Position numbers and translations under genes: made by a program
The notes under the pieces: model-generated
Told to the model about the DNA's origin: nothing
Seen by the model: the letters and a program-made list of their open reading frames with translations, nothing else
The model's database searches: none
Source: Candidatus Hecatellales archaeon
GTDB lineage: Archaea > Thermoproteota > Bathyarchaeia > Hecatellales > Hecatellaceae
Direction: 5' to 3'
Assembly: GCA_003662515.1 (NCBI GenBank)
Contig: QMYF01000044.1
Span: 1 to 5,878 of the forward strand
DNA: 5,878 nt
In this document: positions 1 through 5,461 of the stretch, piece by piece
Numbering within the stretch: position 1 is the first letter of the stretch
Layout: each line of letters opens with the position of its first letter

Positions 1-627
1 CTTACGTTGGAGAAGCTGGAAAAGCTTCTCTATTACCTGGCTGGCCTCAGAGTTTGGCGCCACCCTGCCTATAAGGTTTCGGTAGCCGAGCATCAGTCTG
101 AGAAGCTTCTCAGCTTTTAACCATTCACCTTTGCTGGTGAACTCTAAAACCCTTGTGGCGTGGATTATGCTTTCGATGGCGGCGAAATCCCCCCTACAAT
201 AAGCCTTTAGTCTCCTTTTAACGGGGTAAACAGCCACTATTTCCCCTTTAAAGTAGGCTTTCTCCCTGTCTTCGCCTTCAAGGGAGGCTTCAACCTCCAG
301 CCAGCCTTCAGCCCTTCTAAGCCTTGGAGCCCTAACCTTAAGGGCTGGAAGAAAGAAGTCTCCGGGAAGCTTTTCCTCAAGCTCGCCTTTAAAGGCTGTC
401 TGGAAGAAGATTTCAGGACTCCAGGTCAGGTTGACTGTGCAGGCTGGGGAAGCCTTCAGATTCCGGTAGGTTTGAGTTTGAAGGTAGGGGGTTATTCTCA
501 GTCTTCCATCTTCAAGAAGCCTTACCCCCATGGGTGCGGCGTGAGGTTTCCCTCCCGGAGTATAGGTTGCCAGCACGGTTTCCACAAGGCAGCCTGGCTG
601 AAATCCAAGCCTCCGCAGGGTTTCCAT
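1..627 (-). CDS. DUF447 family protein, FMN-binding split-barrel type (3' end outside window)
   Basis: I read 209 codons without a stop from the ATG at 627-625 to the left edge, so the C-terminus is missing. The N-terminal half looks like a flavin-binding split barrel: VETVLATYTPGGKPHAAPMG (residues 15-34) is followed by TQTYRNLKASPACTVNLT (51-68), which resembles the DUF447 core. The C-terminal half is helical with IIHATRVLEF (154-163) and MLGYRNLIGRVAP (179-191), as in the DUF447 C-terminal domain. Families of this kind run about 190-230 residues, so little is likely lost. The biochemical role is unestablished. It is divergent from mptE, which suggests a link to methanopterin or flavin-dependent C1 metabolism (inference). 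The start is not fully settled: a TTG at 636-634 lies 7 nt after a GAGGT motif, whereas the ATG gives the more family-like N-terminus. Two stops lie just upstream (TAG-TAA, 660-655), so the protein cannot start much earlier. Confidence 0.8.
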   Translation of the reverse strand, partial: METLRRLGFQPGCLVETVLATYTPGGKPHAAPMGVRLLEDGRLRITPYLQTQTYRNLKASPACTVNLTWSPEIFFQTAFKGELEEKLPGDFFLPALKVRAPRLRRAEGWLEVEASLEGEDREKAYFKGEIVAVYPVKRRLKAYCRGDFAAIESIIHATRVLEFTSKGEWLKAEKLLRLMLGYRNLIGRVAPNSEASQVIEKLFQLLQRK

Positions 628-695
628 GGAAACCAACCTTTCAACCTCAAACCTTTACTATTCCGGCAGCCCATTAGAGCCTTACGGGAAACCTT
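628..695. promoter_or_regulatory. Divergent intergenic region between DUF447 gene and mptE
   Basis: This 68-bp gap must hold the start signals for two divergent genes. On the plus strand a weak AT-rich element, CTTTACTATT at about 653-662, lies some 35-40 bp before the mptE ATG and could be a TATA box with a short leader. On the minus strand GAGGT (about 10 nt before the alternative TTG start) is the only clear ribosome-binding-like motif. The mptE ATG has no strong Shine-Dalgarno, so a leaderless or near-leaderless message is possible. The promoter assignment is tentative. Confidence 0.3.
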
Positions 696-1478
696 ATGAA
701 CCTTGAAGAGTGGAGGCCCTGGTATAGGCGGATAGTCCGGCTTCTAGGGCTGGACGAGAAAGCAGATAGAGAAGCCACATTAAGGCTGGCAGAACTAGTC
801 AAAGGGAAAACTGTCCCCCTCCAAGAGGTTTCAAGCAGAATAGCTGGCAGAAACGTGATGGTTTTTGGAGCTGGGCCTTCCCTTGAAAGAGACGTGGAAA
901 GCTTTCTGTCGGCAGGTTTCCCCTTGAAACGTTTAACGTTTATAGCTGCGGACGGGGCGGCAAGCCTCCTCCTCAAAGAAGGCTTAACCCCCCACCTGAT
1001 TGTTTCCGACCTTGACGGTAGGGTTGAAGATTTTTTGAAGGCTGAAGGGAGGGGCAGCCTTCTCGTGGTTCATGGGCATGGGGATAACATGGATGCTTTG
1101 GAAAGGTGGGTTCCAAGGTTTGGCAGGGTTTTAGCCACCACCCAGGTGGAGCCTGTTGAAGGCTTAGTGTATAACTTTGGAGGCTTCACCGACGGGGATA
1201 GAGCAGTCTTCCTTGCCGAGGCTTTTAAGGCTAGGAGGATAATTCTTGCCGGAATGGATTTGGGCGTGAAGGTTGGAAGGTTCTCCAAGCCGGGGCTTAC
1301 AGGAACCGTGGAAGCCCCGCCGAGGAAGAGAATTAAACTTCAAATTGCTAAGGAGCTTATCTCTCTCGCTGCCCGGCGAATCCAAATCTTAAACTTCACC
1401 TCTCAGGGTGAAAACATTCCCGGGGTGGAAAAGGTTTCTCGGGAGAGGCTTAAACAGGTTTTAGAGGCTCAGCCTTAA
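696..1478 (+). CDS. mptE: 6-hydroxymethyl-7,8-dihydropterin pyrophosphokinase, MptE-type (DUF115)
   Basis: This 260-residue protein matches the archaeal MptE family, which transfers pyrophosphate from ATP to 6-hydroxymethyl-7,8-dihydropterin. That is a cytosolic step on the way to tetrahydromethanopterin (or folate) and is done by an enzyme unrelated to bacterial FolK. Visible family motifs in order: VFGAGPSL (56-63), a Rossmann-like nucleotide loop; IAADGA (83-88); SDLDG (104-108); VHGHGDN (125-131); TTQ (148-150); NFGGFTDGDRA (160-170); AGMDLG (185-190), with a Lys/Arg-rich segment after it. The acidic DLD and GDN motifs suit metal-nucleotide binding. Length is about normal for the family (roughly 230-260). 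The ATG at 696 is the only reasonable start: an in-frame TAG lies at 675-677. It is divergent from the DUF447 gene, and its last 29 bp overlap the tail of the convergent Trm5/TYW2 gene. Confidence 0.9.
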   Translation: MNLEEWRPWYRRIVRLLGLDEKADREATLRLAELVKGKTVPLQEVSSRIAGRNVMVFGAGPSLERDVESFLSAGFPLKRLTFIAADGAASLLLKEGLTPHLIVSDLDGRVEDFLKAEGRGSLLVVHGHGDNMDALERWVPRFGRVLATTQVEPVEGLVYNFGGFTDGDRAVFLAEAFKARRIILAGMDLGVKVGRFSKPGLTGTVEAPPRKRIKLQIAKELISLAARRIQILNFTSQGENIPGVEKVSRERLKQVLEAQP

Positions 1479-2298
1479 CGTCTAAAACTATCTGCCATCT
1501 CCCCGGGCCAACACTTCTAACAATCCTCCCGTAAACTGTTTGAAGCTTGAAGCCTTCAACCTGTTCTGGTATGAGTTTTAAAGCTTCCTTTAAGGCTTCT
1601 CTGGGCTTCCGTGCCTCGACAAAGTCGTAATAGTGTATCCAGCCTCCTCTAGCCTTCAAACATTTGGCAGCATAGGGGAGATAGTGTTGGGCGAGCTCCG
1701 GTAAGGGGAGTAAAACCCGGTTGGCAACCCTTTCAAGCTTCTCCTCCGCCAGTTTTGCAGCGTCTCCAAGCATAGGTTCAACTATTCCAACCACCCTGTT
1801 AAGCAGAATGTTCTCTTTCATGTAGCGGTAGGCTGCAGGGTTAAGGTCTATCGAGTAAACCTTTGAAGGCTTCCCATGTTTGGCAGCCATAATGCTGAAG
1901 CATCCTACACCCGCGAAAAAGTTAACCACCACTTCTCCCTGAGACACAAGCCTGGCAACCCTAAACCTTTCATGGTGAAGCCTAGGCGAAAAATAGGCTT
2001 CGGCAACGTTAACCTTGAAAAGGCATCCGTACTCCCGGTGCACGGTTTCCAGCCGTTTCTCCCCAGCTAGATGCTCCAGCCTTCTAAGCCTGAACTCCCC
2101 TGAAACAGGTGAAACCTGCTTGAAAACAGCCTTAACGTTCCTGTGAACCCTCATCACGATTTCCGCGATTTTTGCTTCTTCCTCCCTGCTCACCTGGGGA
2201 AGCCTGAGTATAGCTATGTCTCCTATCAGGTCTAATCCTAAGCTCACCTTTCTCCCTAAGGCTTCCTCAACCATTTTCCGCAGGCTTTTACCGGGCAT
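1450..2298 (-). CDS. Trm5/TYW2 (Met10-like) family tRNA methyl- or aminocarboxypropyltransferase
   Basis: The 282-residue protein is a class I SAM-dependent Rossmann enzyme of the Trm5/TYW2 superfamily. Members modify G37 of tRNA (m1G37 by Trm5; wyosine side chains by TYW2/Taw2 and Taw22). Visible signatures: YFSPRLHHER (102-111) before the SAM site, motif I VVNFFAGVGCFSI (124-136), acidic ribose-binding D151 in YSIDLNP, RVLLPLPE (194-201) at the catalytic-motif position, and a C-terminal YGRIVRSVGPGRWQ (256-269). Classical Trm5 has a catalytic N-L-P triad here; this protein has P-L-P, and motif I begins with N126 rather than the usual Asp. It is shorter than classical archaeal Trm5 (about 330-340) and seems to lack the tRNA-elbow-binding D1 domain, starting in the D2-like region; TYW2-type proteins are about this size. 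I therefore do not choose between Trm5 and TYW2. The ATG at 2298 has no strong Shine-Dalgarno, and an AT-rich element about 30 bp upstream would suit a leaderless message. Its stop overlaps mptE. Confidence 0.85.
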   Translation of the reverse strand: MPGKSLRKMVEEALGRKVSLGLDLIGDIAILRLPQVSREEEAKIAEIVMRVHRNVKAVFKQVSPVSGEFRLRRLEHLAGEKRLETVHREYGCLFKVNVAEAYFSPRLHHERFRVARLVSQGEVVVNFFAGVGCFSIMAAKHGKPSKVYSIDLNPAAYRYMKENILLNRVVGIVEPMLGDAAKLAEEKLERVANRVLLPLPELAQHYLPYAAKCLKARGGWIHYYDFVEARKPREALKEALKLIPEQVEGFKLQTVYGRIVRSVGPGRWQIVLDVKAEPLKPV

Positions 2299-2323
2299 GT
2301 CGGCTTCCCCAAGGCTGGAAACA

Positions 2324-2335
2324 TTTATCTTTAAG
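2324..2335. promoter_or_regulatory. Possible bidirectional TATA element between trm5-like gene and rpoP
   Basis: The element TTTATCTTTAAG lies in the 80-bp divergent gap between the Trm5/TYW2 gene and rpoP. Read on the minus strand (CTTAAAGATAAA) it sits about 31 bp before the ATG at 2298, the distance expected for a leaderless archaeal transcript. Read on the plus strand it would place a start near 2355, giving a short leader that contains the rpoP Shine-Dalgarno. A purine-rich GGAAA lies just before it on the plus strand, as a BRE might. A near copy (TATCTTTTAAG) precedes the TGT gene. Supported by position and composition only. Confidence 0.4.
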
Positions 2336-2362
2336 CCTTCCTTTAAGGGCTTTCAGGTTTAA

Positions 2363-2368
2363 GGGAGG
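2363..2368 (+). promoter_or_regulatory. Shine-Dalgarno of rpoP
   Basis: GGGAGG sits 10 nt before the GTG at 2379 and pairs with the 3' end of archaeal 16S rRNA. It decides the start of rpoP, since no ATG is available upstream in that frame before the AT-rich promoter-like region. Confidence 0.65.
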
Positions 2369-2378
2369 CCTAGGCGCA

Positions 2379-2543
2379 GTGTCAACAGGCGGGGAAGGCA
2401 TAGTTTATAGGTGTATTCGCTGCGGTAAAACCTCCTCCTACGAGTCCATAATCGGCATGCCCGACTTTAAATGTCCCCACTGCGGCTACCGCATCCTCGA
2501 GAAGGTTAGGCCGCCGGTGGTGAAAAGGGTTAAAGCCCGGTGA
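2379..2543 (+). CDS. rpoP: DNA-directed RNA polymerase subunit P (RpoP/Rpo12), small zinc ribbon
   Basis: This short gene encodes 54 residues from a GTG start and is easy to miss. RpoP is the archaeal counterpart of eukaryotic Rpb12, a small zinc-binding subunit of the RNA polymerase core near the Rpo3/Rpo10 assembly platform. The protein reads YRCIRCGK (10-17) and FKCPHCGYRIL (30-40), so C12, C15, C32 and C35 form a four-Cys zinc site. The C-terminal RPPVVKRVKAR (44-54) is the family hallmark. Length fits the family (about 45-55). A strong GGGAGG Shine-Dalgarno precedes the GTG by 10 nt. In many archaea rpoP sits beside the ribosomal protein L37Ae gene; here it stands alone between two minus-strand tRNA-modification genes. 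Its last 14 bp overlap the tail of the convergent TGT gene. An antisense transcript from that gene could affect it (inference). Confidence 0.93.
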   Translation: MSTGGEGIVYRCIRCGKTSSYESIIGMPDFKCPHCGYRILEKVRPPVVKRVKAR

Positions 2544-4155
2544 ACCCTTCAAAAGCTTTAAGCTGAGCCAAAGTTTTCCTCAAGTTCTCTAAGGCTTCAC
2601 TGCTCCAAGGGTCGGAAGCCCAGCCGGTGAAGGTGGCTTTCAGCTTTCCAGCCTGCTCGGGAGACAGCAGAGAAGGGTCTGGGTGGACTATTACGGCTCT
2701 AAAGGAGGACTCCTTTAGAAGGTTGGACAGGTATTCCACCATGTTTTCTAGGAGCGTTTTCCCGTAGGGTTTCGCCACCTCAAACTGGGAGAGAGGGTAA
2801 ACATCGGCTAGGCTGGCTGGGGTAACCCCGAAAACAGGATTATAAAAGCAAACGTAGACGTCTCCCTCCATTTCAAGCTCGCAGAGGATTTCCGAAACTT
2901 TACGGTAGCCCTCAGCCTGCGTGTAAGGTTTCGCCTCAGGCTCGGGGAGCAGCAGCAGAATCCTGTTTTGAAGGTTTCCCAGCAGCCTGAAAACTTTTTC
3001 CCGGTGTCTTTGAACTTCAGGCCGGCTGAGGCTTACTTCGTCGAAGATGAAGAGGCCCCTAGGCTTCCAACGTGGAGTAGTCTTCTCCAAGGTTTTCCAG
3101 TGTTTACCTAGGTTTTTTAGGGCTTGGAAGAGGGCTGGATGACTTCTAGCCCTAACCTCCAAATGTTCCCATAGTCTCCCCTCAACGATGCTCTGCTTTA
3201 TCCGCTCCACCTCTGAAAGGCAGACATAGAGGTTGTGCTCCATAAGGAAGGCTTCCCTCTCCCTTCGGGGGAGCTCCATTAAATCTTCCAGCGTAGTCCG
3301 CCTGCAGGCTGGACAGTTGCAGGCGAGGTAGCGAAGCCTCTCCAGCCTAACGGTTCCATACTCGGTGATGTAGCGTCCATCCTTAGCGTAAAGCGCGTAG
3401 GCTGCTGAATCGAAGGTGTCGCAGCCTAAAGCCACAGCCAGAGAGAACATGAAGGGGTGTCCTGCCCCGAAAAGGTGGAAGGGTTTCCCTGCTGGAAGCC
3501 ATTTTTTAGCTGCAAGAACCATTTCGGTTAGAAGGTCAAACTGGTAGGCCTCCATAATCCCTGTGGGGCTTCCCAGAGCGTAAGCGTCGAAGCCGAGTTT
3601 TCCCATCTCCCTTGCGGCTTCAGCCACCAGGTCGACATATTTTCCACCTTGGACAGGTCCAACCCAAAGAATGTTCCCCCGTTTATCCTTCAGAAAGTTT
3701 AGGGCTTCTTGCGCCCTTTTCAAGGTTTCCTTAACGGTCCATTCAGCCCGCCTCCTGGAGGCTTCCCAACCGGTGGGAACATCCAAGATAACCGCCATGT
3801 CGGGTTTAAGCTTCAGCTGGTAGTCAACTATTTCTAGAGGTGAAACCTCTACGTCTCCATACTGAAGAAGCTGGTAGGCTCCAGAATCGGTGAGAATGAA
3901 ACCCTGAAAGTTTAACAGTTTGTGGACGCCCTGCTCTACGGCTTCTTCCCGGAAAAACCTCCAGAGAAGGTAGGCGTTAGTGGTCAGGCCTCTATAGCCT
4001 ATCTGCCAGAGCCCTTCAGGGGGAAACTCCCGGGTCCTAGGGTTAACTACTGGAAGTAAGGCTGGGGTTTCCAGGCTTCCCCCCTTAAATTTTATCTTTC
4101 CAACACGCCCAGCCAGATCTTCAGCTTTAACCTCAAAAGACAATTCGCCCTTCAA
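2530..4155 (-). CDS. tgtA: Archaeosine tRNA-guanine transglycosylase (ArcTGT), C-terminal PUA domain absent
   Basis: The 541-residue enzyme exchanges guanine-15 in the tRNA D-arm for preQ0, the first step towards archaeosine. The catalytic TIM barrel fills about residues 1-360: LTDSGAYQ (88-95) carries the conserved Asp D90, WVGPVQGG (164-171) and FGAGHP (229-234) are substrate-pocket motifs, and DTFDSAAY (246-253) holds the nucleophile D249. The zinc site is C279, C281, C284 and H307. From about 365 an archaeal C-terminal extension follows, with the FYNPVFGVTPASLADVYP stretch (437-454) typical of the domain shared with archaeosine synthase. The protein ends at LKAFEGFTGL, with no PUA domain; the Pyrococcus enzyme is about 582 residues and has one. 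The start is TTG at 4155; a second in-frame TTG at 4143 would give MSFEVKAEDLAGRVG, closer to typical family starts, and cannot be excluded. It lies 65 bp downstream of tatA, probably with its own promoter. Confidence 0.93.
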   Translation of the reverse strand: MKGELSFEVKAEDLAGRVGKIKFKGGSLETPALLPVVNPRTREFPPEGLWQIGYRGLTTNAYLLWRFFREEAVEQGVHKLLNFQGFILTDSGAYQLLQYGDVEVSPLEIVDYQLKLKPDMAVILDVPTGWEASRRRAEWTVKETLKRAQEALNFLKDKRGNILWVGPVQGGKYVDLVAEAAREMGKLGFDAYALGSPTGIMEAYQFDLLTEMVLAAKKWLPAGKPFHLFGAGHPFMFSLAVALGCDTFDSAAYALYAKDGRYITEYGTVRLERLRYLACNCPACRRTTLEDLMELPRREREAFLMEHNLYVCLSEVERIKQSIVEGRLWEHLEVRARSHPALFQALKNLGKHWKTLEKTTPRWKPRGLFIFDEVSLSRPEVQRHREKVFRLLGNLQNRILLLLPEPEAKPYTQAEGYRKVSEILCELEMEGDVYVCFYNPVFGVTPASLADVYPLSQFEVAKPYGKTLLENMVEYLSNLLKESSFRAVIVHPDPSLLSPEQAGKLKATFTGWASDPWSSEALENLRKTLAQLKAFEGFTGL

Positions 4156-4177
4156 CCTTAAAGGCTGAAATGGGAAG

Positions 4178-4188
4178 CTTAAAAGATA
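4178..4188 (-). promoter_or_regulatory. Possible TATA element upstream of tgtA
   Basis: On the minus strand TATCTTTTAAG is centred about 28 bp before the TTG at 4155. That distance would place the transcript start at or next to the start codon, consistent with a leaderless message and with the lack of a strong Shine-Dalgarno. The element nearly repeats the one at 2324-2335. A pyrimidine-rich stretch just upstream (about 4186-4201 on the minus strand) could also end transcripts coming from tatA. Confidence 0.4.
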
Positions 4189-4220
4189 GAAGAGAATTTT
4201 TCGAGGGAGGGGGTTTAAGG

Positions 4221-4547
4221 TTATCTCATCATGGCCTTCGTTATTTCTTCCCGTAGCTCCTCCTCGCTTTTGCCCTCAGTCTCTATTCCAAGCTCCTTAG
4301 CTATCCTTACAAGCTTATCCTTCTCGGTTTCCTCGGAGAGCTTGCCTTCCTTAAGGCGCTCCTTTAAAAGTTTAACTTCCATCTCCGCCTCGGCTTTACC
4401 CTTCTCGAATTCTCCAGTAGCTTTCCCGATGCTCCTAGCAAGTTCAGGCAGCTTCTTCGCGCCGAAAAGCACTATTACAATTACGGCTATCAGAATTATC
4501 CATTCCATTCCTTGGACGGTGGGAAGAAAGTTTGCAAGGTTTACCAT
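4221..4547 (-). CDS. tatA: Twin-arginine translocase subunit TatA
   Basis: The 108-residue protein has the TatA plan: one transmembrane helix (about 15-28, EWIILIAVIVIVLF), the F28-G29 hinge, then the amphipathic helix starting KKLPELARSIGKA (31-43), followed by a charged Lys/Glu-rich cytoplasmic tail. TatA oligomers form the pore or weaken the membrane for folded Tat substrates once TatC has bound their twin-arginine signal. The tail ends in LVRIAKELGIETEGKSEEEL (79-98), a small helical motif seen in archaeal TatA tails. About 13 residues precede the membrane helix, longer than usual; an ATG at codon 14 would give the canonical short N-terminus, but the first ATG has a GAGGGG Shine-Dalgarno 7 nt upstream, so I keep it. 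It lies 27 bp after tatC and is surely co-transcribed with it. No TatB is seen, as is normal for minimal TatAC systems. Confidence 0.92.
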   Translation of the reverse strand: MVNLANFLPTVQGMEWIILIAVIVIVLFGAKKLPELARSIGKATGEFEKGKAEAEMEVKLLKERLKEGKLSEETEKDKLVRIAKELGIETEGKSEEELREEITKAMMR

Positions 4548-4554
4548 GTTAAGG

Positions 4555-4560
4555 CCCCTC
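4555..4560 (-). promoter_or_regulatory. Shine-Dalgarno of tatA
   Basis: GAGGGG on the minus strand lies 7 nt before the ATG at 4547. It favours this start over the internal ATG at codon 14, whose upstream AAGGA sits too close to the codon. Confidence 0.6.
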
Positions 4561-4574
4561 TTAACCTTTAAAGG

Positions 4575-5381
4575 CTAACCTATTTTAACCTTGTGGCGTG
4601 AGGAAATATACCAGCCTGCTAAATATAATGCCAGCATGGGGCCTGCCACCATAAACATGGTTACCCCGCTTCCATCCGGCGTGATAACCGCCCCGAAAAC
4701 GCACATAACCACGAAGGCTAGGCTGAAGTGCTCCCTCCAGAAGCTCGGCTCCACTACCCCCAGCGAGGTTAAGAGAACCATGATTAAGGGGAGCTCGAAG
4801 GCTATGCCGAAAGCGAACATGAAGAGGAGGACGAAGGAGATGAAGCTGTCGATGGTTAGGAAGGTTGTCAGGTTTATGGCTATGGCGTAGCGGAAGAGGA
4901 AGTCTATGGTGAAGGGTAAAATTAGAATGTAGGCGAAGACTACTCCCGCGACGAAGAGGCAGGCTGCCGGAATGCTAAGCCTAGCTATAAGCTTTTTCTC
5001 GTGAGGGTAGAGTCCTGGAGAAACAAACTTCACGGTTTGGTAGACTATCATAGGCATTCCTAAGGTTACGCCTATGAAGATGGAGGAGTAGAAGAGGGCG
5101 ATTAAGGCGTCCCAAGGCGTGGTGACGATGACCTGAACGTAGGAGGGTAGAAGGTCGTTTTGAAGCTTCTTAAGAAGCAGGGAAGCCACATTGTTGAAGG
5201 GGTCGGGGAAGGGATAGTAGATGGGGTAGCCGTTAAACGTGGTCTGCCTAATGGTTAGGGTGAAGCTTCCCGCCACAATGATGGCCACGGTTAAAATGGC
5301 CTTTACAGCCCTATCCCTAAACTCTTTAAGATGTTCCATCCAGCTCATGCGTGGGCCGAGGTCTTCAGATTCCTTTGGCAT
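4575..5381 (-). CDS. tatC: Twin-arginine translocase subunit TatC
   Basis: The 268-residue polytopic membrane protein is the Tat receptor that recognises twin-arginine signal peptides. Signatures: WMEHLKEFRDR (14-24) at the cytoplasmic N-terminus, with E20 matching the conserved signal-binding Glu; FVSPGLYPHEKKL (119-131) in the first cytoplasmic loop, with E128 matching the second; FAFGIAFELP (189-198) with the conserved membrane-embedded E196; and AVITPDGSGVTM (231-242) in the last loop. About six membrane helices can be seen (near 26-44, 90-118, 136-158, 177-206, 219-232, 241-258). The first extracytoplasmic loop (about 45-88), with PFPDPFN and DLLPSYVQVIV, is of the archaeal type. Length is normal. 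The ATG at 5381 has GAGG 7 nt upstream; later in-frame ATGs at codons 12 and 15 are weaker choices. It leads the tatC-tatA pair. Confidence 0.96.
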   Translation of the reverse strand: MPKESEDLGPRMSWMEHLKEFRDRAVKAILTVAIIVAGSFTLTIRQTTFNGYPIYYPFPDPFNNVASLLLKKLQNDLLPSYVQVIVTTPWDALIALFYSSIFIGVTLGMPMIVYQTVKFVSPGLYPHEKKLIARLSIPAACLFVAGVVFAYILILPFTIDFLFRYAIAINLTTFLTIDSFISFVLLFMFAFGIAFELPLIMVLLTSLGVVEPSFWREHFSLAFVVMCVFGAVITPDGSGVTMFMVAGPMLALYLAGWYISSRHKVKIG

Positions 5382-5388
5382 GGCTAGG

Positions 5389-5392
5389 CCTC
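5389..5392 (-). promoter_or_regulatory. Shine-Dalgarno of tatC
   Basis: GAGG on the minus strand lies 7 nt before the ATG at 5381. The spacing is ideal, so the first ATG is preferred. Confidence 0.5.
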
Positions 5393-5416
5393 AGCATGGT
5401 GAAGTTTACATGCTCC

Positions 5417-5430
5417 AATAAAAATTTAAG
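5417..5430 (-). promoter_or_regulatory. AT-rich tract: probable tatCA promoter and/or U-tract terminator of the upstream dehydrogenase gene
   Basis: The minus strand reads CTTAAATTTTTATT here, the most AT-rich stretch in the 80-bp gap between the dehydrogenase stop and tatC. As a TATA box it would place a start about 20 nt before the tatC ATG, giving a short leader that includes the GAGG. The five-T run is also the kind of sequence that terminates archaeal RNA polymerase, so it may end the dehydrogenase transcript. Both roles can coexist; neither is proven by sequence. Confidence 0.4.
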
Positions 5431-5461
5431 GTTTCAGAGGCTTTTAGGCGCTTCTAAACCT

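Noticed and set aside
472..699. Plus-strand open frame of 75 codons opposite the DUF447 start region
   Set aside because: Lies antisense to a recognisable DUF447 N-terminus and shows no family-like features.
674..976. Minus-strand open frame of 100 codons within mptE
   Set aside because: Antisense to the conserved mptE motifs; composition is that of a mirror frame. The minus-strand frames at 1070-1288 and 1164-1385 are rejected for the same reason.
1876..2070. Plus-strand open frame of 64 codons inside the Trm5/TYW2 gene
   Set aside because: Antisense to the SAM-binding motifs; no start signals.
4565..4574. CCTTTAAAGG palindrome between tatC and tatA
   Set aside because: Only 10 bp with no loop, and too close to the tatC stop and tatA Shine-Dalgarno to be a separate terminator or operator with any confidence.
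4231..4578. Plus-strand open frame of 115 codons opposite tatA
   Set aside because: Ser-rich low-complexity shadow of the Lys/Glu-rich TatA coding strand; tatA is clearly real and no ribosome-binding site precedes this frame.
4591..4890. Plus-strand frames opposite tatC (also 5239-5421) and opposite the dehydrogenase (5628-5831)
   Set aside because: Shadows of strongly conserved genes; Met/Lys/Thr-rich mirror frames of membrane-protein codons.
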